DNA of 26,074 nucleotides. Source: JAWOLE01 sp035263845. Its GTDB lineage: Bacteria > Acidobacteriota > Thermoanaerobaculia > UBA5066 > Gp7-AA6. The position numbers and the translations under genes are program-made. The notes beneath the pieces were generated by a model. The model was not told the origin of the DNA. It saw only the letters and a program-made list of their open reading frames with translations, and did not search any database. The DNA is taken from the NCBI GenBank assembly GCA_035263845.1, contig DATFQY010000148.1:1-26074 (forward strand), given 5' to 3'. Positions 1-6,213 of this stretch are shown in pieces; positions within the stretch are counted from its first letter, which is position 1, and each line of letters begins with the position of its first letter.

Positions 1-558
1 CTCGTCGCGGCGGTCCTCGTCGCGAGCCTCCTCGTCTACATGAAGAAGATCGCCGGGCACTTGAAGTCCGACATCGAGAGCCACATCGAGGCGAAGGCCG
101 TGGCCTCCACGGCCGGACAGGCCTTCTGGGGAATCTTCGCGTTCACGCTGCTGATGATCACGCGCGAGGGGATGGAGACCGCGCTGATGATCTCGACCGC
201 GCTCTTCCAGCTTCGCTCCGCTTCGGTTTCTCTCGGGCTCGCGCTGGGGCTCGCCGCGGCAATCGGGATCGGAATCGCGTGGACACGGCTGGGCCGAAGC
301 GTGGACATCAAGGCGCTGCTGAACATCCTCGCCGTCTTTCTCTCGATCTTCGTCATCCAGCTCCTGCTCTACGGCATCCACGAGCTCTCGGAGGCGCGCG
401 TCCTCCCAGCCTCCGAGGCGATCCACAATGCGACCGAGATCCTGGGCCCGGATGGGAAGATCGGGCACCTGCTGGCCTACTCGCTGGCCGCGGTGCCGAC
501 GGTCTGGCTCCTCGCTCTCTGGTGGAAGAGGCGCCGCCACACGGAAGCGGCGGCCTGA
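1..558 (+). CDS. FTR1-family iron permease, 3' part (5' end outside window)
   Basis: The reading frame is open from the first base, so this is the C-terminal 185 residues of a longer protein. Hydrophobic segments lie at about residues 1-13, 44-68, 79-99, 107-132 and 155-176. Residues 55-59 read REGME, the Arg-Glu-x-x-Glu signature of FTR1/EfeU permeases, in which these glutamates bind iron within the membrane. The protein ends in a basic tail after the last membrane segment, as is usual for an inner-membrane protein. Family members move ferric iron across the cytoplasmic membrane, often with a multicopper oxidase or a periplasmic EfeO-type partner. Any partner here would lie upstream of the window. 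The downstream neighbour is convergent, so this is the last gene of its transcript. The family call is firm; the substrate is inferred. Confidence 0.85.
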   Translation, partial: LVAAVLVASLLVYMKKIAGHLKSDIESHIEAKAVASTAGQAFWGIFAFTLLMITREGMETALMISTALFQLRSASVSLGLALGLAAAIGIGIAWTRLGRSVDIKALLNILAVFLSIFVIQLLLYGIHELSEARVLPASEAIHNATEILGPDGKIGHLLAYSLAAVPTVWLLALWWKRRRHTEAAA

Positions 559-600
559 GAGCTCAGGGGGGACCTTGCGGTCTCCCGAGCCCCCTGGCGA

Positions 601-786
601 TCAGCCGGCCTTCGGTGTCGGCGCGGGAGTCACGGAGGCGCCGGGAGGAGCGGGATTCGGGTTCGGATTGGTCGGCGCGCCGGTGCCCGGCTGAGCGGGC
701 GGCTTGGCGGGCCCCTGGGGCGCCGTCTGGCACGCGGCAGCGGCAAGAACGAGGAGGAGACACAGCATCCCGGAGAGTCGCTTCAT
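601..786 (-). CDS. Small proline-rich lipoprotein
   Basis: A 61-residue protein. The start MKRLSG gives a basic n-region, then a hydrophobic stretch (residues 7-18) and a lipobox ending in Cys19 (LAAAAC), which predicts lipidation by signal peptidase II. The mature part (about 42 residues) is almost only Pro, Ala, Gly, Asn, Thr and Lys with no fold visible, so it is probably a flexible periplasmic tether. A longer reading frame upstream runs into repeat sequence and is unlikely to be translated. It is convergent with the iron permease gene. I do not recognise a family. The signal peptide supports a real gene, but the size and composition keep confidence moderate. Confidence 0.55.
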   Translation of the reverse strand: MKRLSGMLCLLLVLAAAACQTAPQGPAKPPAQPGTGAPTNPNPNPAPPGASVTPAPTPKAG

Positions 787-843
787 AAGCCCTCCGGGTT
801 GGGTGAGTGCAAAGCGCGAGCCGGAAAATGTCTCCCGAAGCGC

Positions 844-955
844 GAAATTCGAAGCACGAAATCCGAAACAAGCACGAAGCACGAAATCCGAATGTTCAAA
901 AACTCTTGAGCGCCGTTTCGGTTTTGTTTCGGATTTCGAAATTCGGATTTGGGAT
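844..955. repeat. Heptamer-periodic inverted repeat (GAAnnnn units)
   Basis: The left arm is built from 7-nt units that begin GAA (for example GAAATTC, GAAGCAC, GAAATCC, GAAACAA) in register from 844 to 871 and again from 876 to 896. The right arm (about 921-955) carries the complement of units GAATTTC, GAAATCC and GAAACAA. The two arms can therefore pair around a 20-30 nt centre. The element fills most of the space between the small lipoprotein and the end of the adenosyltransferase gene. No coding potential is seen. It is much more AT-rich than its surroundings. Confidence 0.75.
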
Positions 956-964
956 TCTCTCCCG

Positions 965-1528
965 CTAGGCCCGGCTGTTCCAGAGCACGTCCGGCGAGCC
1001 TCGACGCTTGTTCTCGTGGCGCGCCATCACGAAGAGAGCGTCGGAGAGGCGGTTTAAGTACTCGATGGTGTGCGGGCCCACCTTCTCCCGCCGCGAGAGG
1101 GCGATCACGACCCGCTCGGCCCGCCGGCACACGGTGCGCGCGACGTGGAGCTGCGCCGCCCCCGGGGCCCCTCCGGGAAGGACGAAGTTCTCCAGCGGCG
1201 ACAGCTCTTCCGACAGCCGGTCCATCAGATTCTCCAGCGCTTCGACGTGGCGCTCCTCGATCCGAGGAACGGGCCGCTCTGCCTTCTCCTCCTCCGGGAC
1301 GCAGAGGTCCGAGCCCAGGTGGAAGAGGTCGTTCTGGATCGAGGAGAGGGCCGGCGCGATCGCCTCGTTCAATCCCATCGCCAGCGCCAGCCCGATGGCG
1401 CTGTTCAACTCGTCCACCGTGCCGTAGGCCTCGATGCGCGGCGAGTCCTTCGCCACCCGCCCGCCGGAGCCGAGACCCGTCGTCCCGTCGTCGCCGGTTC
1501 GGGTGTAGACCTTCGTGATTCGTGGCAT
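965..1528 (-). CDS. pduO: PduO-type ATP:cob(I)alamin adenosyltransferase
   Basis: 187 residues, the usual size for the PduO/MMAB family. These enzymes transfer the 5'-deoxyadenosyl group of ATP to cob(I)alamin or a corrinoid precursor in the cytoplasm. The N-terminus carries the ATP-binding TRTGDDGTTGL motif (residues 9-19) and then YGTVDELNS. The C-terminal part has the RRAERVV segment and the EYLNRLSDALFVMAR helix, both typical of the trimeric enzyme. The ATG shares one base with the stop of the upstream receptor gene (TGATG), implying translational coupling. The gene therefore falls under the same cobalamin riboswitch, so uptake and adenosylation are controlled together. The stop codon abuts a repeat element. 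Family call is firm. Confidence 0.93.
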   Translation of the reverse strand: MPRITKVYTRTGDDGTTGLGSGGRVAKDSPRIEAYGTVDELNSAIGLALAMGLNEAIAPALSSIQNDLFHLGSDLCVPEEEKAERPVPRIEERHVEALENLMDRLSEELSPLENFVLPGGAPGAAQLHVARTVCRRAERVVIALSRREKVGPHTIEYLNRLSDALFVMARHENKRRGSPDVLWNSRA

Positions 1529-3837
1529 CAGAACTTGACCTCCAGACCTCCGGCGACGAGCCGCCCGGGCGCCGGGTATCCCGCCGCTTCATCGTATCCG
1601 TGGTCGAAGAGGTTGGTCACCCGCAGGTACGGCGCGAGGTACCGGCCGGCCTGCCAGCGCACCGTCAGATCCACCCGCACGTAGGACGGGTCCTCCAGCG
1701 GCGTGCCCAGGAGCGGGTCCGCGTCCGGCCTCGATCCCACGTAGAGGACTCGCGGCAGCACGTCGAGCCCGGGCAGCGGCGTCCAGTCCAGGCCCAGCGC
1801 GGCCCGATGGCGCGGCCGGCGGACGAGGTCCGTCCCCGTGACCCGGTTCTCCGCGTCGAGATACGTGTAGGTCGCGTCGGCGGCGAGGCCCGGGAGGACC
1901 GCCTGCCGCCACCCGACCTCGACGCCGCGGGTGCGCGCCTTGCCGACGTTGAAGTTCTTCGACTGGGCGAAGTCGTACACGATCAGGTCCCGCAGGTCGT
2001 TCCAGAAGAGAGAGACCTCGATCCGCCCTCCGCCGACGTAGCGCTCCGCGCCGAGCTCCCAGGCGGTCTCGCGCTCGGGCTTCAAATCCGGATTTCCGAC
2101 GAAGGGGTAGTAGAGCTCCCCCACCGTCGGCGCCCGGAAGGCGCCGCCACCGGAGGCCCGGATCTTCCACAGTGAATCCGCCGAGAGCCAGGAGATCGTT
2201 CCACGTGGGCTCCAGGCGTCGCCGAAGACCGAGTGGTGGTCGTAGCGAAAGCCGGCCATGACGGTGAACGCGCCAAACGTCGCGGTGTCCTGCAGCCCCG
2301 CGCCCCAGAGCGTCGTCCGCTGGCCGTCCAGGTTCGTTCCGAAGTTGCTCGAGTCGTCCACCTTCCAGCGCTCCCACGAGGCGAAGACGGCCAGCTGCTG
2401 GTTGCCGACGCGCGCGGTGTCAGCGATGCGCGCCTGGAGCGTCTCTGCGTCCGTCCGCGAGGAGAAGCCGCCGTCGGGATCGTTGAAGCGCGGCTTGGAG
2501 CGCACGTCTGCGAGCAAAACGTCGAAGTGGTTGGAGTCGCTGACGGAGAAGGACGCCGGGATCGCGTACCGCTCCTCGTGGAAGATCCCGCGCGCGGTCG
2601 AGGGAGAGCCGACCGGTCCCGGATTGCCAACCTCGCCATCGAGGACCGATGCTTCGAGGCCGACGTGCCCGCCGCCCGGAAGGTGCGCCTCCAGGCTGCC
2701 CGCGCCGTTGCGCTGCCGCCAGTCGGTGTTGGGGCGGTCGCCGTCGAAGGCTGTGTAGCGGAAGCTGCCGGTCGCCGAGAAGATCCCCTCGCCGGCCGAC
2801 ACGAACCCGGATCCCTGCCCCTGCCCCTGGTTGCCCGCCTCGCCGGTGAACCTTCCCGAAAGCCCCTGGGCCGCCTGGCGGGTGAAGATGTGGACGACGC
2901 CGCCTACCGCGTCGGAGCCGTAGAGCGCGGAAAAGGGCCCGCGGACGATCTCGATCCGCTCGATGTTCTCGGTCGTCATGGCGGAGAAGTCATAGCCGGG
3001 GAAGAACGGAGAGTTCATCCGCGCGCCGTCCACGAGGACGAGCGTGTGGGTCGAGTTGGTTCCCCGCGTGAAGAGCGACGTCAGAGAGCCGGGCGTTCCG
3101 GACTGGACGACGTCGAGCCCCGGCACCGATCGGAGAAGTTCCAGGACCTCGATCTTGCCGCTCTTTTCGATCTGGTCGCGGGTGATGACGGTCGTCGCGG
3201 AGCCGACTTCCCTCTCCTCCTCCGGGACCGAGGTGGCGGTAACGACGACCGACTCGGAAACGGGCGGGGTCTGCTGCCCGGCGACCACGGTGGAGATCAG
3301 GAAAGCCGGAGCCACAACCAAAGCGACTCGCCAGGAGCGGGCGTGCGCGCTCCTGGAGAGCGAGTCGAGACCGAAGAGAAGGGCGCATCCGGTCAGGTCC
3401 GCGGCGAGCGTGTTCCAGAGGAACGGGACCGCCACGGCGAAGCAGACCGCGAGCCCGGCGGCGGTCCGGGGATACCGGCTGCCCGCCAGCCACACCCCGA
3501 GATTGCTCGTCGCGAAAAAGAGGAGCGAGGAAGCGACGGAGAGCGCGGCGATCCGTGCCGCCCGCGCGCTGCCGGCCGCTTTCGCGCCGAGGAACACGAT
3601 CGCGGCGAAGGTCGCGTAGATCGTCAGGCGCCCGAGGCCGAGGATGCGGCGGCCGGTTCCAAAGTCGAGAAAGAAATCCGAGAGCGCCATTGCAGCGAGC
3701 GGCACCGCGACGGCCCAGCGCCGCGGCAGGCGCGCGCCCGAGAAGAGCGCGATCGCGCCGAGGGGAACGAAGTTCGGAGGATGGGGAAGAAGACGGGAAA
3801 GGGCGCCGAGAAGGACGAGCAGCACCGGGGTCGTCAT
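1528..3837 (-). CDS. btuB: DUF6580-like membrane domain fused to BtuB-like TonB-dependent receptor
   Basis: 769 residues in one open frame. Residues 1-160 form a polytopic domain with several hydrophobic segments and motifs (LPHPPNFVPLGAIALFSG, AMALSDFFLDFG, the FLWNTLAADLTG region) that resemble the DUF6580 family of putative transport proteins. Residues 164-187 look like a signal peptide: basic HARSWR, a hydrophobic core, then VVA before GQQ. A TonB-box-like SESVVVTAT follows at 194-202, then a plug (RGTNSTHTLVLVDGAR, IERIEIVRGPFSALYGSDAVGGVV) and a beta-barrel to a terminal aromatic strand ending KF. The receptor part is of the BtuB/siderophore class, and the upstream cobalamin riboswitch points to B12. 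GGGAGG precedes the ATG. A single chain joining an inner-membrane and an outer-membrane protein is odd; cleavage at the internal signal is the simplest explanation (inference). Confidence 0.85.
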   Translation of the reverse strand: MTTPVLLVLLGALSRLLPHPPNFVPLGAIALFSGARLPRRWAVAVPLAAMALSDFFLDFGTGRRILGLGRLTIYATFAAIVFLGAKAAGSARAARIAALSVASSLLFFATSNLGVWLAGSRYPRTAAGLAVCFAVAVPFLWNTLAADLTGCALLFGLDSLSRSAHARSWRVALVVAPAFLISTVVAGQQTPPVSESVVVTATSVPEEEREVGSATTVITRDQIEKSGKIEVLELLRSVPGLDVVQSGTPGSLTSLFTRGTNSTHTLVLVDGARMNSPFFPGYDFSAMTTENIERIEIVRGPFSALYGSDAVGGVVHIFTRQAAQGLSGRFTGEAGNQGQGQGSGFVSAGEGIFSATGSFRYTAFDGDRPNTDWRQRNGAGSLEAHLPGGGHVGLEASVLDGEVGNPGPVGSPSTARGIFHEERYAIPASFSVSDSNHFDVLLADVRSKPRFNDPDGGFSSRTDAETLQARIADTARVGNQQLAVFASWERWKVDDSSNFGTNLDGQRTTLWGAGLQDTATFGAFTVMAGFRYDHHSVFGDAWSPRGTISWLSADSLWKIRASGGGAFRAPTVGELYYPFVGNPDLKPERETAWELGAERYVGGGRIEVSLFWNDLRDLIVYDFAQSKNFNVGKARTRGVEVGWRQAVLPGLAADATYTYLDAENRVTGTDLVRRPRHRAALGLDWTPLPGLDVLPRVLYVGSRPDADPLLGTPLEDPSYVRVDLTVRWQAGRYLAPYLRVTNLFDHGYDEAAGYPAPGRLVAGGLEVKF

Positions 3838-3854
3838 TCGAACCTCCCGTTCGA
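3838..3854 (-). promoter_or_regulatory. Shine-Dalgarno hairpin of the B12 operon (probable expression platform)
   Basis: On the minus strand, TCGAAC and GTTCGA form a perfect 6-bp stem around the loop GGGAG, directly next to the ATG at 3837. The ribosome binding site (GGGAGG) lies in the loop and the start of the 3' arm. This is a plausible on/off element for translational control by the upstream riboswitch. Pairing with the aptamer was not computed. Confidence 0.5.
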
Positions 3855-3947
3855 CGAGACGAGAAATCCCGGAAGGGTTCGAAAGATCCCGCGCCCGCGG
3901 GAATTCGGAGGCGCGCTCTTTGCGGTGCCCCGACCGAGAAGCGTTTC

Positions 3948-4110
3948 GTCCGGCAGGTCTCCTGGCTTCCGGATCCTCCGCTTGCCGGGCTCCTTCCCGA
4001 ACGTGTGACCGACCTTCGATCGCTCGCGTTCAGTGGTTCATGCCCGGGGCGTCCCCGGTGACAGTGGCGGGGGCCGCGCGGGATTCACACCCGCTTCCCT
4101 TACGCCGAAC
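3948..4110 (-). ncRNA. Cobalamin riboswitch
   Basis: Read on the minus strand, the aptamer shows the conserved B12 box AGCCAGGAGACCTGCC near its 3' end (about 3951-3966). The upstream core has AAGGGAA, GGGTGTGAATCCCGC and CCCCCGCCACTGT (about 4052-4101). The closing P1 stem pairs GTTCGGC (4104-4110) with GCCGGAC (3948-3954). These are the diagnostic elements of adenosylcobalamin-type riboswitches. It lies about 110 nt upstream of the receptor start and is expected to repress the receptor and adenosyltransferase when cobalamin is abundant. No U-tract terminator is visible before the gene, so control of translation is more likely than attenuation. Confidence 0.95.
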
Positions 4111-4137
4111 GAGTCAAAGAACCGTCGAAGACCGCTG

Positions 4138-4166
4138 ACGATAACTCCGAGAGACGGACGATTCAA
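4138..4166 (-). promoter_or_regulatory. Probable sigma70 promoter of the riboswitch operon
   Basis: On the minus strand TTGAAT (4161-4166) and TATCGT (4138-4143) are separated by 17 nt, each matching four of six consensus bases. Transcription would start near 4131, about 20 nt before the riboswitch P1 stem. Position and spacing support it; the weak -10 keeps it tentative. Confidence 0.45.
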
Positions 4167-4172
4167 GGAGGT
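4165..4172 (+). promoter_or_regulatory. Near-perfect Shine-Dalgarno stranded upstream of larB
   Basis: AAGGAGGT is a perfect anti-SD complement, but the next usable start of the LarB frame is the ATG at 4254, about 80 nt away. A foldable heptamer repeat (4175-4242) fills the gap. Either the hairpin brings the two sites together, or the repeat was inserted between an old ribosome site and its gene, or the match is chance. It also overlaps the opposite-strand -35 sequence. Confidence 0.3.
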
Positions 4173-4174
4173 TC

Positions 4175-4242
4175 GTGAGCCGTTAGCCGTAAGCCGTAAG
4201 CCGAGGCTCTCTTCCGCTCACGGCTCACGGCTTACGGCTATG
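4175..4242. repeat. Heptamer-periodic inverted repeat (GTAAGCC units)
   Basis: Four in-register 7-nt units run from 4175 to 4202 (GTGAGCC, GTTAGCC, then GTAAGCC twice). The complementary units GGCTCAC, GGCTTAC and GGCTATG run from 4222 to 4242, preceded by CGCTCAC at 4215. The arms can form a long stem. The element ends 11 nt before the larB ATG. Confidence 0.75.
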
Positions 4243-4253
4243 ATCGGCTCCCC

Positions 4254-5033
4254 ATGCCCCAGGACTTCACTCTCGACTTCGATCGGATGAGGCGCGTCGG
4301 GTTTCCCGAGGTGGTCCTGGCGCAGGGGAAGACGGCGGCCCAGGTCGTGGACATCTGCCGGCAACTCGCCCGGGCCCACGACGTTCTGGTCACCCGAGTC
4401 GTCCCGGAGATGTGGGAAGAGGTCTCGGCCGCGCCGCTCCCGGGGCGGGCACGCTACGACCCGCGCTCGGCGACGCTGCAGCTTTCCGTCGGAAAACCGA
4501 TGAGGCGCCTGGAAGGCTCCGTCGCGGTCGTGACCGCCGGGACCGCCGACACGCCTGTCGCCGAGGAGGCGCGGGCGACGCTGGACTACCTGGGTGTCGC
4601 GTCCTCGCTCGTTCCCGACGTCGGCGTCGCGGGAGTGCTGAGGCTTCTCTCCCGCGTCGAGGAGATCGAGAAAGCCGACGTCGTCATCGCGGTCGCCGGC
4701 ATGGAGGCCTCGCTCTTCTCGGTCATCGCCGGACTCATCGGCCGTCCGATCATCGCCGTCCCGACCTCGCGGGGATACGGCGCGACCCTCGAAGGCATCT
4801 CCTCGCTTCTCTCGGCCGTCACCTCGTGCGCCAATGGCGTCACGGCGGTCAACATCGACTCCGGCTACGCGGCCGCGATGGCCGCGTACCGAATTCTTTC
4901 CGGAGGGCCGCAGGCATGGCATCGAAAGGAACCCGAAGGGCCGCGAGCGCCCGCGAGTACGCCCACGAGGCGGCGATCGGCGTCGACCGCAAACGCAAGA
5001 AGGCGCTCCTCGGCAAGCCGACGACGCCGGTAA
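4254..5033 (+). CDS. larB: LarB-type protein (AIR carboxylase-like domain)
   Basis: LarB carboxylates and hydrolyses nicotinic acid adenine dinucleotide in the first step of nickel-pincer cofactor synthesis. Visible family features are GFPEVVLAQGKTAAQV near the N-terminus, VTAGTADTPVAEEA (about residues 92-105), and the AIR-carboxylase-like core VAGMEASLFSVIAGLIGRP, then VPTSRGYGATLEG and VNIDSGYAAA. The usual N-terminal helical segment of about 30 residues is missing: homology begins almost at the ATG, where a repeat lies directly upstream. Family homology ends near residue 220 (about 4913). The remaining ~40 residues are a basic low-complexity tail that exists only because the frame stays open over the next gene. 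No larC or larE is seen in the window, so the role is unproven. Confidence 0.8.
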   Translation: MPQDFTLDFDRMRRVGFPEVVLAQGKTAAQVVDICRQLARAHDVLVTRVVPEMWEEVSAAPLPGRARYDPRSATLQLSVGKPMRRLEGSVAVVTAGTADTPVAEEARATLDYLGVASSLVPDVGVAGVLRLLSRVEEIEKADVVIAVAGMEASLFSVIAGLIGRPIIAVPTSRGYGATLEGISSLLSAVTSCANGVTAVNIDSGYAAAMAAYRILSGGPQAWHRKEPEGPRAPASTPTRRRSASTANARRRSSASRRRR

Positions 5034-6037
5034 AGCTCACCCGCGGGACGACGGTCTCGCAGCTGCTCGACTCCTACCGGCTGGCGTCCTTCCAGGCGCG
5101 CGCTCTCGGAAAGTGCGCCGGCGTCTTCGAGGGGATGCTCCGCGACCGGCAGCGGCCGACGATCATGATGGGGATGGCCGGGTCGCTGATCGCCGCCGGG
5201 ATGCGGCAGGTCATCGTGGATCTGATCGAGAACAACATGGTGGACGTCGTCGTCTCGACGGGCGCCATCATTTCGCAGGACTTCTACCAGGTTCGCGGCG
5301 GCCGCCACTACCACGGCCATCCGGAGGCGGACGACAAGGAGCTGCGCGACCTCTACATCGACCGCCTCTACGACACGTTCATGGACGAGGAGAAGTACTG
5401 GGACACGGACCTCGCGATCTCGCGGTTCGCCGACACGCTCGCTCCGCGGCACCTCTCGTCGCGAGCGTTCCTGGCGCTTCTCGCAGAGAAAGCCCGCGGC
5501 GACAAGGGGTCGATCCTGGGCGCGTGTGCGCGAAACGGCGTGCCGCTCTTCGTCCCGGCGTTGAACGACTCCTCGATCGGAATCGGGCTGACGGAGCACT
5601 ATCACCGCGCGCGCGAGGCGGGCAAAGAGCCGTTCACGATCTCTTCGATCCGCGACAACTACGAGCTGACGCAGATCGTGGTGAAGAGCCCGGCGACGGC
5701 GGCGATCTACGTCTCGGGCGGGGTGCCGAAGAACTACATCAACGACTCGATCGTGATGTCTTACATCTTCGGATTGGACACCGGCGGCCACAAGTACGCC
5801 CTCCAGATCACGACGGACGCGCCGCACTGGGGAGGCCTGGGCGGCTCGACCCTTTCCGAAGCGACGTCGTGGGGAAAGGTGTCCAAGACGGCGACCCACG
5901 AGATGGCCTTCGTCGAGACGTCGGTGGCCCTCCCGCTGCTCTACGGTTACGCGTTACAGAAAAACGCGGCGAAAGGACGGAGGCGCCTCCGCTACACCTG
6001 GAAAGAGGACATCCTCCAAAGAATCACCCGCTTCTAG
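4916..6037 (+). CDS. Deoxyhypusine synthase-family protein (possible polyamine synthase)
   Basis: 373 residues. Segments matching deoxyhypusine synthase include KCAGVFEGMLRD, the MGMAGSLIAAGMRQVIVDLIENNMVDVVVSTGA stretch (in pieces across about residues 85-120), the NAD-site-like ARNGVPLFVPALNDSSIG, and SGGVPKNYIND. The last contains the lysine equivalent to the catalytic lysine that forms the aminobutyl-imine intermediate. Bacteria lack eIF5A, so bacterial members are thought to act on free polyamines, for example in homospermidine synthesis; which product is made here cannot be read from sequence. The ATG at 4916 lies inside the larB frame (118-nt overlap). No later ATG, GTG or TTG precedes the conserved region, so this start is favoured. 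A repeat follows the stop. Confidence 0.88.
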   Translation: MASKGTRRAASAREYAHEAAIGVDRKRKKALLGKPTTPVKLTRGTTVSQLLDSYRLASFQARALGKCAGVFEGMLRDRQRPTIMMGMAGSLIAAGMRQVIVDLIENNMVDVVVSTGAIISQDFYQVRGGRHYHGHPEADDKELRDLYIDRLYDTFMDEEKYWDTDLAISRFADTLAPRHLSSRAFLALLAEKARGDKGSILGACARNGVPLFVPALNDSSIGIGLTEHYHRAREAGKEPFTISSIRDNYELTQIVVKSPATAAIYVSGGVPKNYINDSIVMSYIFGLDTGGHKYALQITTDAPHWGGLGGSTLSEATSWGKVSKTATHEMAFVETSVALPLLYGYALQKNAAKGRRRLRYTWKEDILQRITRF

Positions 6038-6044
6038 TGGAGCT

Positions 6045-6146
6045 CGACCGGGCGGGAGGGGCAAGCCCCTCCCCTACGACACGAAAACGAGAGCCCTCGT
6101 CGGGCTTGGTGCCGTAGGGGAGGCCCTTAGGCCTCCCGCCCGGTCG
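6045..6146. repeat. Palindromic GC-rich repeat family A, complete copy
   Basis: The left end reads CGACCGGGCGGGAGGGGC and the right end is its near-exact complement, ending GCCTCCCGCCCGGTCG. Each arm is itself a hairpin (GGGGC-AA-GCCCC on the left, GGAGGCC-CTTA-GGCCTCC-like on the right). The layout resembles paired REP/BIME elements. Single arms recur at 10494-10528 and, inverted, at 18143-18174. Confidence 0.8.
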
Positions 6147-6154
6147 GGCCCCTT

Positions 6155-6188
6155 CCAAAAAGAAAACGCCCCGGCTCGCGCCGGGGCG
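6155..6188 (-). terminator. Intrinsic terminator of the DUF1573 gene
   Basis: On the minus strand a perfect 9-bp GC stem (CGCCCCGGC with GCCGGGGCG, loop GCGA) is followed by TTTTCTTTTT. It lies 25 nt after the stop of the gene at 6214-7281. Confidence 0.88.
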
Positions 6189-6213
6189 TCGCTGACAGGA
6201 GGATTCGGGATTC

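Noticed and set aside
844..955. CRISPR array
   Set aside because: Units are 7 nt and contiguous, with no spacers of 25-40 nt and no cas genes.
3290..3420. Separate start for the TonB receptor, making two genes
   Set aside because: No ATG, GTG or TTG precedes a complete signal peptide here. TTG/GTG codons at residues 173 and 175 would remove the basic n-region. The fusion is reported instead.
2233..4008. 591-residue plus-strand open frame opposite the receptor
   Set aside because: It is a GC-driven antisense frame with shadow composition and crosses the riboswitch. The minus strand has clear homology.
4412..4915. Longer N-terminal extension of the deoxyhypusine-synthase-family frame over larB
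   Set aside because: The extension is Arg-rich shadow sequence of larB. Family homology begins after ATG 4916.
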